A stretch of 64,000 bases of DNA from Trichomonas vaginalis G3. Lineage: Eukaryota; Parabasalia; Trichomonadida; Trichomonadidae. The translations under genes and the position numbers were made by a program. Location of the stretch: positions 4,712,001 through 4,776,000 of the forward strand of contig NC_067205.1 in NCBI RefSeq assembly GCF_026262505.1, written 5' to 3'. Below are positions 9,454-19,066 of the stretch, piece by piece (the stretch's first letter is position 1; each line of letters starts with the position of its first letter). The notes beneath the pieces were generated by a model. The model worked only from the letters and a program-made list of their open reading frames with translations. It did no database searches and had not been told where the DNA came from.

Positions 9454-10892
9454 ATAATTTTCCAAATTTTCCTCAAACAAAGACAAATGAAAACTAATCA
9501 GAGCATTGAAGATAATGACTAATCTTGTGTTTCGAACAAGAATTATTCACAATATGATTCAGATCGCAAATTCGATAAATAAAATAATTTCACAAAATTC
9601 AAAAATACCCAATTTTTAAACATTTGATTGACTCTTTACCTGCATTTTCTCATGTTATGAAACAAAGACAAATATGTTTCAAATGTTTCTTCAAAAAAGC
9701 AGAAGAAAAGTAAAATTATCGACATTGATATTGAAAGTTGTCTTCGATCAGTTAGCGAAATGGAATCTACAGACCAATTATACAGATTACAAAAAATGAT
9801 TAAGGCTCCAGTCCCACCCTTTCAATTTTTAAAATTGAATATATCAATCAATAAGAGTTTTCATGACTTATAATTAAAGATATTATATTAGTGTAATATA
9901 AGCTATAATATTATATTATGACGTAGGGTGTAGCATTGCTAGAACGTTATTTGTAAATTTCATTATTATCAACTTTGAACGGCATTATTCGTCCTATAAA
10001 CAAAAGGGCTCTGTCGTGTTGTAGGATATTAATATAGTATATTATTTATATTAGTAAACATGACTTTTACTTCTCTCTGATTGAGTTATTTTTTCAACAA
10101 AGAAAAATGAAAAAGTTACTTTTTGACAAAATCTAATAATAAGTGATCCATAATTTTATTATTAATAAACATGTTACTACATATTCTTTTGATATATTTT
10201 ATCATTGAATACCATTAGCTTCTTTCGATTTTTATTAAAGTATATATTACCACCTGAAAAAATTGACATATTTTGACAAAGAAGAAAAAACTTTTAGTTC
10301 CGCTCTGTCACTTTGTTAGCATGCTATTTATGTTTATTATTATGTCTTATATTAATTTTATATATAAATGAGTAATGAGGAATTAGATTCACAATACCAT
10401 CACGAAACTAGCATTTTTAAAAGCTTGTAATTCTATATGAGATAAATAGACATGAAAAGTAAAATCTGATATGAATATAATTTAATATGAACTATTATAT
10501 TATAGTTGAGATTGTTTGTCAAAACGGTTTTTCGACAAGTAAGTATTCAATTTTTCAAAAGTATATTCAAAAAAATTGAATGATATCTCAACATCCAAGA
10601 AAAAACTTTTAGTTCCGCTCTGTCACTTTGTTAGGAAAATTATATAGTTTCTATCGACACTATCAGTATACCAAGCTGTGAAAGGTATATTGATGAATTA
10701 GGTTTGCAATATTGTAATTTTTGTTATTTTTTTCCAAATTGAGAGGATTTTTGACGATAGAGCTGGACTATTTTTGAACAACAATTTCATTAACTTAAGC
10801 ATTATAAAAATTTGAACAAATTTTATGACTTAATAGTATAAGTTATAATTTATTAATTTCCAAAAGAAATGACTAAAAAATTAAAAAAAAAG
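9454..10892. other. Non-coding spacer before element B, with a 36-bp direct repeat
   Basis: A/T-rich DNA without a convincing gene. A direct repeat containing TTAGTTCCGCTCTGTCACTT occurs at about 10286-10321 and again at 10599-10634, 313 bases apart. An open stretch at 9700-9873 has protein-like composition but no start or recognised relative. The last bases before 10893 are an A-run. Confidence 0.55.
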
Positions 10893-10932
10893 AGGTAGTG
10901 GGGCTTCCAGGCGCGTTGCGCCCTCTAGCCCC
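10893..10932 (+). repeat. Terminal inverted repeat of element B, left
   Basis: Forty bases that match the inverse of 36535-36574 with one mismatch. The repeat is strikingly GC-rich for this DNA and contains GGCGC-GTT-GCGCC, which can fold as a hairpin. Confidence 0.85.
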
Positions 10933-11002
10933 TAAGAAATTTTTGAGAGTCGTCACTTTTCTGTCACTTTTCAGGAAAAAACATTTTTATTATTATATAT
11001 AA

Positions 11003-11821
11003 ATGAATTTTACAAAACCACCGTTACCGTTCTTTGGAAATAAGAGTAGATGTAAAGATATTCTATTGAGAGAACTTAAGAAACTACCGAATGGTCTAAC
11101 ATTTGTAGATTTGTTCGGTGGAAGTTTCTATATATCCCATATGTGCCATACAATATTCCCAGACTCAAAGATTATATGCAATGACTTCGACAACTATATG
11201 GACCGTCTCAAACATATACCAGACACTAACAAAATATTGAAAGAGTTAAAAGAAAAGATACCTATAGGTAAGATGGAACGTATACCATTAGATAAGAAAG
11301 ATATTGTGAGAGAGGTTTTGAAAAAAGCAGAATATATAGACTGGGATAGTATATCTGCTAGACTATTATATAGTGGTTCTATAAGAGTTCATGACATTGA
11401 AACACTTATGTCAAAAGTTTTATATCTTAACTATACAAATGTTTTCAAAGAGAACATAGAAAAATATATTGAGGGTATAGAGTTTGTGAGATGTCGTTGG
11501 ACAGAGTTGTATGAAAAATATAAAGACAAGGAAAATGTTTTCTTTATAGTGGACCCGCCGTTCTATAACACATGGGATTTTCAATACCAAGTAGACTGGA
11601 CTTTGAGAGACTCTTTAGAAACTTTAGACGTTTTACATAACCATCCATGCTTTTACTTTACATCCGATAAAAGTGGTTTGGAAACCGTTATGAGATGGTT
11701 AGGGGACATACATGACTATGAGTTTAGATATGACAAGATAGAATATGAGAGAGGTCCTATAACCCGGAGAAAGTGTCATAACAAAGAAATTTTATTGGTA
11801 AGTAAATGTGGTTTGAAATAG
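11003..11821 (+). CDS. Dam-type N6-adenine DNA methyltransferase (element B)
   Basis: A 272-residue protein of the D12 class. The S-adenosylmethionine-binding motif is PLPFFGNKSR at residues 6-15 followed by VDLFGGSFYISH (about 35-46), and the catalytic motif is IVDPPFYNTW at about 180-189, the DPPF/DPPY signature of adenine-N6 methyltransferases. Length fits the family (260-280). It would methylate adenines in the element's or host's DNA; the target site cannot be read from the sequence. It is the first gene inside the left end and is preceded by TTTTTATTATTATATATAA. The frame is open. Such an enzyme is not part of the usual Polinton core, so it is an accessory gene, probably acquired from a bacterium, phage or large DNA virus. 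Confidence 0.88.
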   Translation: MNFTKPPLPFFGNKSRCKDILLRELKKLPNGLTFVDLFGGSFYISHMCHTIFPDSKIICNDFDNYMDRLKHIPDTNKILKELKEKIPIGKMERIPLDKKDIVREVLKKAEYIDWDSISARLLYSGSIRVHDIETLMSKVLYLNYTNVFKENIEKYIEGIEFVRCRWTELYEKYKDKENVFFIVDPPFYNTWDFQYQVDWTLRDSLETLDVLHNHPCFYFTSDKSGLETVMRWLGDIHDYEFRYDKIEYERGPITRRKCHNKEILLVSKCGLK

Positions 11822-11937
11822 GACTACTTGTTTTAGGTTTTTTCCATTGTGTCATTTACTTATTTGACGTGGCAGAAAGATATAGAGAATATGAAGATGA
11901 ACCAATACCTGCAAATGTTCGGCATATGTACTCGTAA
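11806..11937 (+). CDS. Small single-pass membrane protein, 43 aa (element B)
   Basis: This short frame overlaps the last 16 bases of the methyltransferase gene in another frame. It encodes MWFEIGLLVLGFFHCVIYLF, a clear hydrophobic helix, followed by a charged tail ending NVRHMYS. The composition is that of a type of minute membrane protein common in viruses. No relative is recognised. The overlap with the preceding stop and the tight packing favour a real gene, but its small size keeps confidence low. Confidence 0.5.
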   Translation: MWFEIGLLVLGFFHCVIYLFDVAERYREYEDEPIPANVRHMYS

Positions 11938-11960
11938 GAGATATTTTTATCTAATATTAA

Positions 11961-12323
11961 ATGGACGCACAGAACTTAGCGAATGCACAGCAACCTGGAC
12001 AACCAAACCCAGAGAATATTCCAAATGAAGTTAGAATACAAACTGCAATGGCAAACTATGGTCAAGTGCCAACAGATGTACAAATGCAAACTGCCATGTC
12101 AAATGACGCTGCGTTAGGTTTGCCACCATGGTATGCAAATATGAGATGGAAAGAGTTTTATACAAACCCTGAAGTGGGATATAAACAACTCTATGCAGAT
12201 GACGCGAACACAGGAGTTGACCCAGAATATGTTTTCTACCAGAGGAGAAATAGAATGTATGAGCTCCAGTTAAAGAATGCTATGGAACTCAACAGGAAAC
12301 GCAAAAGACTAGGCGGACATTAG
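11961..12323 (+). CDS. Unrecognised 120-aa protein with internal repeat (element B)
   Basis: The protein has an Asn/Gln/Pro-rich N-terminus, then two copies of a motif resembling V-x-I/M-QTAMxN (about residues 28-60), a central aromatic segment (LPPWYANMRWKEFY) and a basic end (NRKRKRLGG). The start follows the leader TTTTTATCTAATATTAA, an excellent match to the element promoter motif. It lies in a run of small genes (11806-12584) that probably encode virion components. The function is unknown. Confidence 0.6.
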   Translation: MDAQNLANAQQPGQPNPENIPNEVRIQTAMANYGQVPTDVQMQTAMSNDAALGLPPWYANMRWKEFYTNPEVGYKQLYADDANTGVDPEYVFYQRRNRMYELQLKNAMELNRKRKRLGGH

Positions 12324-12341
12324 ATTTTTACATATAGTAAA

Positions 12342-12584
12342 ATGGGTTTCTTCAGTAGTATTGGAAACTTCTTCAGAAGAGTTGGAAGAGGTATATGGAA
12401 TGGAATAAAATCTGTCGGAAGAGGAATTTGGAACGGAGTCAAAAATATTGGTAAAAGAGTAGGTCAGTTCGTTGGTATTATACCTAAAGACCCTGAACCA
12501 GAAGAACAAGCTCCTGTTATACAACAGCCTGAACCTGCACCACAGTCTAGTTGGCAACCAAATCCAACACCTCAACCGTATTAA
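12342..12584 (+). CDS. Small amphipathic, membrane-lytic-like protein (element B)
   Basis: An 80-residue protein. Residues 1-45 are an amphipathic, strongly basic helix with two near-repeats of VGRGIWNGIK and VGRGIWNGVK. Residues 48-80 are Pro/Gln/Glu-rich. The aromatic-glycine-lysine pattern resembles the membrane-active N-terminal part of adenovirus protein VI (WSGIKNFG type) and other small lytic minor capsid proteins. By analogy it may disrupt host membranes during entry. This analogy rests on composition and short patterns only. The leader is TTTTTACATATAGTAAA. Confidence 0.55.
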   Translation: MGFFSSIGNFFRRVGRGIWNGIKSVGRGIWNGVKNIGKRVGQFVGIIPKDPEPEEQAPVIQQPEPAPQSSWQPNPTPQPY

Positions 12585-12588
12585 AAAA

Positions 12589-13437
12589 TTATATTTTTAC
12601 CGTTCGATAGTAGTTGTATATGAAACTAAGTTCTAAGTAAAACGCATGGTATAATGGAATTATTCTCTTTCTTCCATCTGTAGTAAACCATACTTGAAAG
12701 TCTGAAATACTTCCACTCGGTGGTTCATATAACTTTGTAGGTTTTTCGTAAAAGTCATTTGCCAAGCATAAAAAAGAGTTTTGTGCACCAGAAAATGAAG
12801 CATGAACTATAATAGCATCTTGGTCGAAAACATTTTCATATGTTCCATTAGGGTTTTCGACTTCATAAAAGTCCGGGTGTACTGGATATTCTGCAGGCTG
12901 ATTTAACATCCTCAAAAATCTATACCATGCCAAGTTGTTATATTTTGTAGAAATATAAACGTTTTCTCCAAGGTCTTCTATTCTATTGATTTTAACAGTT
13001 GCATTTTTCCTGTCATATATAATATCGAGATGGTACTCTCCTTCGTCAATGTTATACTGTTTTGCATATTCGAGATAGATATCGTTTATTTTTTCTTGAA
13101 AAGCTTGAAGAGTTGTTTCTAAGTTTACAAGCAAACTAACTTGTAAAAGTTTTCCCTGTTCAAATTTCTCATACATACGTTTTTCTTTGTTATAGTATCG
13201 AACTTCAAAACCGACCGTAAATGGGAAACCATGTATGGCTTCTGAAATGAACTTCATTCTACGAAAGCCAATAGCTTTTGTGACGGATGGGTCTCTTAAC
13301 CATCTTAAGGGGTAGTCAAAACGATAGCCTTCATGCTTTACGGTCTCTGTCTCAAACTTTTGACCGACATTAGTAAAAAGTTCATCTAATGGTTTAGTTG
13401 TAGCAACTCTTGAATTTTCTTTTTCTATTGAAAGCAT
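12589..13437 (-). CDS. Minor capsid (penton-like) protein candidate 1 (element B)
   Basis: A 282-residue open frame. Its N-terminal part contains YRFDYPLRWLRDP then AIGFRRM, a pattern P-x-x-W followed by K-A-I-G/E-I/F-R shared with 19172-20031 in B and more distantly with 41407-42288 and 56885-57742 in C. The C-terminus (IIPLYHAFYLELSFIYNYY) is also conserved with the second B copy. Beta-rich sequence, position and presence in all elements suggest a single jelly-roll minor capsid/penton protein of the Polinton-virophage type; this is inference. It is divergently transcribed from the fibre gene, with only 18 bases between the start codons. Confidence 0.55.
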   Translation of the reverse strand: MLSIEKENSRVATTKPLDELFTNVGQKFETETVKHEGYRFDYPLRWLRDPSVTKAIGFRRMKFISEAIHGFPFTVGFEVRYYNKEKRMYEKFEQGKLLQVSLLVNLETTLQAFQEKINDIYLEYAKQYNIDEGEYHLDIIYDRKNATVKINRIEDLGENVYISTKYNNLAWYRFLRMLNQPAEYPVHPDFYEVENPNGTYENVFDQDAIIVHASFSGAQNSFLCLANDFYEKPTKLYEPPSGSISDFQVWFTTDGRKRIIPLYHAFYLELSFIYNYYRTVKI

Positions 13438-13455
13438 TTTTTATCTAGAATAAAA
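13438..13455. promoter_or_regulatory. 18-bp divergent promoter, near-palindromic
   Basis: The whole space between the start codons of the minor-capsid candidate (minus) and the fibre gene (plus) is TTTTTATCTAGAATAAAA, almost its own reverse complement. It contains TTTTTATCT in the plus direction and TTTTATTCT in the minus direction, the motif found upstream of many B and C genes. The two genes must share it. Confidence 0.6.
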
Positions 13456-14691
13456 ATGTCAAATGAAACAGCGTCTATGAGAGAAATACAACACAACCGA
13501 CAACTCATTGTGCAAGCTCTAAATAAGAACACAACAAACTTTTCAAACTATTCTAAGATATCTGAGTCATTGAAAGAAGGAAACTTAAAACTGACAATGA
13601 ACCCAATGACAGATGAGTTTCTGTTTCAAGACAATAGGAACCATACTGTCTGTATAAATCCAACAAAAGGAACCTTAAACGAGAAACCTATAGATGAACT
13701 TCTTTTGAAAGCAGATGTTGACAACAAAGCTGACAAAGAGTATGTCATTGAAAAAGTTCAAGAAGAACATGACAGAGCAGATGCAACATATGCAACAAAA
13801 GAGGATGTTGAAAAGAAAGCAGATAAAACATATGTTAACGATGAGTTAGCATGTGTGGCTAGTGCGTTAGTGAAGAAGGCAGATAAGGAATATGTGGATG
13901 AAAAAGACAATGAAATTAAAGAAAGGGTTGAATGGTATCATGAAAGGACATTGAAGACTTTTAAATTTAAAGCTGATACAGGGTGGGTTTCAGGGTGTTT
14001 AGACCTTAAAGCCGACAAGAACCATACACATACAAGTTTTACAACTTTTACAGCAGATGATATAATATTGAACTTTGACCTTGGTTCAAGTGCACCTTCA
14101 GAGAATCCGAGTACAAGCGTAAAAGATACTCTTAACAATTTAGATAACAGTTGCAGGAACATTGAAGAGCATGCCAGAAACTTTGAAGCATATGAACTAC
14201 CAACAATGTTAGATAAGAAAGCTGACAAAACAGAGCTTCAAACATTAAAGACAGAAATACTTCAAACATTATATCCTATAGGTTCTATTTATACGTCAAT
14301 GAACTCTACCAGACCAGAAGTAGTACTTGGTTTTGGAACTTGGACTCAAATAGTCGACAGGTTTTTGTATTGTGCAAACTCTTCAAAGGAAACAGGTGGA
14401 AGTAAAACGATTTCAGGTGCAAATTTACCTGTGCACAGTCACTACGTAAGTTTAACTACATCTCAAGAAGGTGGGCATAGGCATAAATATTGGGATTGGA
14501 CAGGAATGACAAAAGGTAAAGGATATGATGTTAAAAACAACGTTCAGTTTGCTATAAATTGTTACTTGAGTAACACTGAGGTAGGAGGAAACCATACACA
14601 TTTCGTTTCAGGGTATACGCAAACAACGGGACAAAGTAAAGACTACATGCCACCTTACATGACAGTTTACGCATGGTATAGAAATGCTTAG
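13456..14691 (+). CDS. Phage tail-fibre-like protein (element B)
   Basis: A 411-residue open frame. Residues about 85-180 carry repeats of the type KADKEYV/EKADKTYV, typical of trimeric coiled fibres. A segment FTADDIILNFDLGSSAP and PSTSVKDTL follows. The C-terminal 135 residues read LYPIGSIYTSMNSTRPE, LGFGTWTQIVDRFLYCA, ETGGSKTISGANLPVHSH and YMPPYMTVYAWYRNA. This is the classic tip of phage tail fibres and collar/baseplate proteins, with histidine pairs (HSH, HRH, HTH) of the kind that bind metal ions in such trimers. It would form a receptor-binding spike. A longer homologue is at 45286-48246 in C. A recent bacterial or phage origin of the tip domain is likely. Confidence 0.85.
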   Translation: MSNETASMREIQHNRQLIVQALNKNTTNFSNYSKISESLKEGNLKLTMNPMTDEFLFQDNRNHTVCINPTKGTLNEKPIDELLLKADVDNKADKEYVIEKVQEEHDRADATYATKEDVEKKADKTYVNDELACVASALVKKADKEYVDEKDNEIKERVEWYHERTLKTFKFKADTGWVSGCLDLKADKNHTHTSFTTFTADDIILNFDLGSSAPSENPSTSVKDTLNNLDNSCRNIEEHARNFEAYELPTMLDKKADKTELQTLKTEILQTLYPIGSIYTSMNSTRPEVVLGFGTWTQIVDRFLYCANSSKETGGSKTISGANLPVHSHYVSLTTSQEGGHRHKYWDWTGMTKGKGYDVKNNVQFAINCYLSNTEVGGNHTHFVSGYTQTTGQSKDYMPPYMTVYAWYRNA

Positions 14692-15646
14692 TCGTCATTT
14701 TCAACTTCTTTAGCATATTCGTCAGGAGTTGTCTTATATTTGTTAGGAACTGTCTTTGAAAGTATACCACCTTGAACTTTGACAAGTTTGAAACGAGGTC
14801 TGACAATAGTAGTTTTATCTTCTGCTTGCAGTCTGTACATTTTGCCATGTTTGCCTAAAACTTCATAATATTCTCTTGTATACTTTCTTCTATTTTTACG
14901 AACACGAATGTGAGTACCTGTCGGGTTCCCATTGTTGTCATAGTCAATAGTATTTTCATATGGGTCGCGTTTAGGTATTTCTATTTTTACTTGTCACCTT
15001 TCTGAAGTTTGAAGCCCGGCATTCTTTCTTGTTTGTCTCTTTTGACTAAATTGTTAAATATATAGTCTTTCTCTAAGTCAGGGTTGTTTTTCATTTCTTC
15101 GGGGGAGTTGTTTCCCAAACCTTTTTGTTTACGGCTATTGTAAATATTTAAAACTTGTCTCATCTTTGCCATGGAGAAGTGTCTATATTTGTTGTCATAT
15201 GACATTTCATTTGCTTCACCACCTTGTGGTTGGTTTAAGTCTCTTAACATTTTTATACAACCGTCAATGACACCAAGAGCAGAATGGTTTTGGTCGACAA
15301 TGAAATATTGGTTTACATTTTTTGAACGCAGATAGTTTTTTACATCATCTGATTTGAAAGAACTTTCATAGTCAGATGTCAGTTTTGTTGGATGGTATTT
15401 GTCAACGAATATTGTCAAAGCAGTTTTCACATCTAAAATATTTTTGGACTGTAAATGGTATGGCTTCACAGTATCTTGTGTTTGACCAACAAATATTAGC
15501 CAGTATGGTGGTCCATCTTCTCTATACCTCGGAATGTTTTCCAAGATATCCATAAACCAAGCATTTGGTGTTGAACTAAAGATTTTTACCATGAGTGCTT
15601 TCTTTGTTGCCTTAGAAACATAGGGGTCCTTGTTTGAATTCGTCAT
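14692..15646 (-). pseudogene. Retroviral-type (rve) integrase, broken (element B)
   Basis: The minus strand encodes an rve-fold integrase: WFMDILENIPRY and YWLIFVGQTQD in the first part of the core, LTSDYESSFKSDDVKNYL with the second catalytic aspartate region, and GVIDGCIKMLRDLNQPQGG matching the corresponding ILGIINRFIRTLRDLNQ of the C copy (48287-49373). A basic C-terminal domain follows. Polinton integrases insert the linear element and make short target duplications. The gene is broken, with about one break. It is divergent from the gene at 15663, 16 bases away. Confidence 0.8.
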
Positions 15647-15662
15647 TTTTAACCCATAAGAA

Positions 15663-16065
15663 ATGGGTTTATTTGGCGCATTAGCAGAAGTCGCATCTAG
15701 ATTTTTACCCGCAGTGGGAACAATAGCCAGAGGTGCATTTGGAATTGGAAGGAAGATTTTGAGTACATTAGGTATACTTAAAGAGAAAGCACAACCTATT
15801 ATACAAACTGTACAGAAAGGTTGGGATGTAGCACGAGATGCAACAAATCTTATTCCAAATCCTGAAACAAGAGGAAAAGTTCAAGGATGGATGGACAATG
15901 TAGGAAGACAAGCAGGAAACTATTATAACAAAGCAAATGACTACTATAACCAAGCAGGACACTATATGGACCAAAGGTGAAAGATTCTTTAACAGAGGAT
16001 ATAACCATGCACAACAGTGGGTAAACAATAACCAACCTCAACCGCCTCAAACGTGGGGAATGTAA
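15663..16065 (+). pseudogene. Small amphipathic virion-protein candidate, broken (element B)
   Basis: The open part (to 15980) begins MGLFGALAEVASRFLPAVG, an N-terminal Gly plus an amphipathic segment reminiscent of viral membrane-active peptides. It continues with a basic region and Tyr/Asn/Gln repeats (YYNKANDYYNQAGHYM). A proline/glutamine tail like that of 12342-12584 follows in the DNA. It could be a paralogous membrane-active minor capsid protein. About one break. The relation to known families is by composition only. Confidence 0.45.
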
Positions 16066-16084
16066 AATTTTTTACTGAGATGAA

Positions 16085-16240
16085 ATGAACAATACAGCAT
16101 TGAGACAAATGGGTTCAAGATGGATTTGTCGGCTTCCAGCAGTTACACCACCACGTGTTTGTCAAGTTCTTCCTATACCTCAGGAAGTTTTAGACCGACT
16201 TAAAAAACCTAAACAACCAGTTGAAAACAAACCAAACTAA
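16085..16240 (+). CDS. Unrecognised 51-aa protein (element B)
   Basis: A short frame encoding MNNTALRQMGSRWICRL, then VTPPRVCQVLPIPQEV and a basic, proline-rich end. It is preceded by TTTTTTACTGAGATGAA, and exactly the same leader precedes the next gene at 16260, which supports both starts. Function unknown. Confidence 0.5.
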   Translation: MNNTALRQMGSRWICRLPAVTPPRVCQVLPIPQEVLDRLKKPKQPVENKPN

Positions 16241-16259
16241 AATTTTTTACTGAGATGAA

Positions 16260-16620
16260 ATGACCGAAGAAGTTGAAACGGTAGATTTGACACCACAAAC
16301 AAAAAGTTCAGAACCATTGTCAAAACCTGTCAAAGAACTTACAGATGAAGAGAAAAATTCAATAATAGAAAGTGCCAGGTCTGGAAATACAAACCCTAAC
16401 TACAAAGTCACTTTTCATAAAAATGGAACGGCTAGTATCTCAAAAAAGAAACAGACTCTCACAAATAAAATATTGAAGTCTGAAGGAGCTTTCGAGACAC
16501 ACAGATGGAAAAGTTTACTTCACTGACCAACAGTTCATTATAGAACATCTCATTGACTTAGAGTCGAAATATTCTAAACTTTACAACAAACACAAAAAGT
16601 TGAAAGGAAAACAAAACAAA
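16260..16620 (+). pseudogene. 'KDG..RK' family small protein, broken (element B)
   Basis: The first part (to 16526) has an acidic N-terminus (MTEEVETVDLTPQTK) followed by LTDEEKNSIIESARSGNTNP and NYKVTFHKNGTASISKKKQ. It aligns with 58073-58330 in C (ERESIILNDARG, FYYVSQSKDGKIYVRKRK) and with the 78-residue proteins at 259 and 60641. A segment rich in charged residues follows. Broken about once. The role is unknown; conservation across elements suggests a core structural or DNA-binding protein. Confidence 0.5.
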
Positions 16621-16843
16621 TGGCATATGATATTTATGAAGATGTTGACGACACAACTGTTCCTGCAGTTGAGGTAAAGTCAAAGGAACCGAAAAGTGAC
16701 GAAAAACCGATAGAGAAGAGAAACCAAAAACTGAAGATAAACCAAAACCAAAGTTTAGTTTCCAAACTAAACCAAGTCAACCTTCATTAGCTGGTATGGG
16801 TTGGCGTCAAAGACTTATGGCAGCAGGTGGTTATGTTAAGTAA
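16620..16843 (+). pseudogene. Small acidic protein gene, broken (element B)
   Basis: Begins MAYDIYEDVDDTTVPAVEV, continues with Lys/Pro-rich sequence and in the last part shows a GMGWRQRL-type end. The start overlaps the end of the preceding gene's sequence. About one break. No relative recognised. Confidence 0.35.
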
Positions 16844-16873
16844 AGAAAAAAATATTTTTTTATTTTTATAAAA

Positions 16874-19023
16874 ATGCCCCCATATAGAATGGACAGAAAG
16901 TCTGCTAGAATAAAAGCAGAGTTGCAAAGATATGGTTGGAGAGTTTCGAAGAAGTTTAAATATAGGAAGGGAAGACCCATAAAAGTCTATGACAAATTGT
17001 CTGGTCTTCGCTACGAAATGGATTTGGAAACAGCACGTGCCAATTATCCAAACAGACTAGAGAGGTTAGAAGAAGAACGTCTTATGGACATGCCTTTCGA
17101 TGTTAGTGAACCTCAAGTTGAAGGACACGACGGCTTTGCCAGATTCTACTGGAAACATGACGAACAATTGCATCCTTTGAGAAGGAAAAAAGGAAAAGGT
17201 GAAGACGCACATGCCCCCATGGAAAGAACAAGATATGCATATGAAAAGTATCGTGAAGTTAGAAGTAAAATTACTTCTGGTCGAACCTTTACAGTAAACT
17301 TTGAAGAAGGAAAGAACAAAGAAGGCTTCATGGGAGTACTTGCTGCCATACAAGACGGAAATAAGAAAGGATACAATCTCAGACTAACCGTAACAGATTT
17401 AGATGGTCATATATACTACTCACATGGCAATGTCACAACAGCTGCAATGCTTCTTGACGCTTTCAAGACTACAAAGAGAGAACAAATGTTTGACTCCGAC
17501 TCAGACATTTTGAATGCAATTGAAGGAATTGCAAGTGTCAAGTTCGAATGGTACCAACCTAACCCTCAAGCAGTCAGACAACATGCTGGATACTTCCCGT
17601 TCAGAAATAAGTCTGACATTGACTTGACAAGGTATGGAATTTACAATTCAATTGAACAATTGTCAATGAACCTTGTATTCTTACATGTCTCAGGAACTCT
17701 GGTCTTGTTACAGATGAGAAAATGAAGTATCTTGAGTCATGTGTGAAGACAAGGTACATTCTCAGAGGTCAATTGGCAAAAATTGCACCGTTGGCAAATG
17801 TCAAATCCGAGTCAACATACCTACAGCTAAAGGTTCTTCACATGACGACTATGTTGTTGACAAAGACTTACCATGGTTGAAGATTGTAATTGTCCACAAC
17901 CACTTCATGTTGAACGAAGTCTTACAAACCCATTGTTCGGAAAAGGCAAGTGCAACATTGTCAGAGCTGTAAACATTCTTTTCGAGAAAGGTTTGTTGGA
18001 ACCAATTCCAGATGACAAGCTGACAGAAACTTTTGTACCAAAAGACGAAACAAACTTTTCACTGTTAGCAAGACCAAAAGTTGTTCCAGACAAAGTTCTA
18101 GTACAAAAGAAGTACACAATTCCACAAGGAGTTGGTTTGTTCGGATACCAACCTGAACCAGAAGAACTTCCAATGAGGTGCAAAGAACTTCAAGATGCTA
18201 TAAACAAACTTCCATTGAGACATCCAATTGACGTCAAATTGTATTGGAGAGCATCTGAGTTAGGTCAGCAAGGTTTTATATGAAACAGGTTGCTTCGACG
18301 ATGTTTATGAGATAACAGGAGAATTTCTCAGAAGATAAGAGACTCACTTGAATTTCCACAAACTGGACCAATTGGTTGCGACAAGTTCGACTCAAACGAA
18401 AAGATATACTATGTCGACCTTAACGCTGCGTACATGAGGTTTGTCCAATATATTCCGACTGGATTCCAAACGAAGATGGTGAGTTCCCGGGAAGGAACTA
18501 TACAGTTGGAAAAGTCATACAACAACTGTATGATATTAGGAAAGCTTCAAACCCCAAACTTGCAATGACACTCAAATTGCTTATGAATTCGACATGGGGA
18601 TATTCCATTAAGAAACCTCAAGCGATGAAGAGTAAACATTATGAGAAGGTCGACAACTTTGTTGAAAGGTTTTCTCCTTTTGTTTTGAAGTACGAATTTA
18701 CTCAAGGTCAAAATGGCTTAGTAACCACATTAAAACCTATTGTCGAACATTGGTCTTACCCTCAGTTCGCAAAGGCAGTCCTTGACAACTACAACAAATT
18801 CTTCTCCGAAGTCAAATCCAAAGTGAAGGTTTACTATGAGAACATTGACGCACTCATGACGAACGAAGAAGGATACAACAAACTCATTGAAATGGGAATG
18901 GTCGGTGAAAAGATGGGCTGTTTTAAGCTAAATAAGGTATTTTCCGAAGTTCATGTCCTCTCCAAGCGTAAGTACTGGGGCATACTTGAAGACGGCACAG
19001 AAATAAAACATTGCATGAAATAA
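16874..19023 (+). pseudogene. Protein-primed family-B DNA polymerase, broken (element B)
   Basis: The region encodes remnants of a protein-primed polymerase (Pfam DNA_pol_B_2), the replication enzyme of Polintons. The first open part (16874-17725) is a basic N-terminal region. A stretch around 17860-17910 corresponds to the LLLVEDHYMLNE region of the C polymerase. The last part (18565-19023) contains LKLLMNSTWGYSI, the polymerase motif B, and VKVYYENIDALMT at the position of motif C. The gene is clearly shorter than its homologue in C (about 1,030 residues) and is broken roughly five or more times. The leader is TTTTTATAAAA. Confidence 0.8.
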
Positions 19024-19066
19024 AAACGTTTTTCAAAAAAGTGACATTTTTTAAATTTTATTTGAA

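Noticed and set aside
9700-9873. 58-codon open stretch with protein-like composition
   Set aside because: No start codon, no recognised relative, and too short to separate from chance; possibly a decayed host exon.
14692-15646. Retrovirus or LTR retrotransposon on the basis of the integrase
   Set aside because: There is no reverse transcriptase, gag or LTR nearby; the integrase sits among Polinton hallmark genes.
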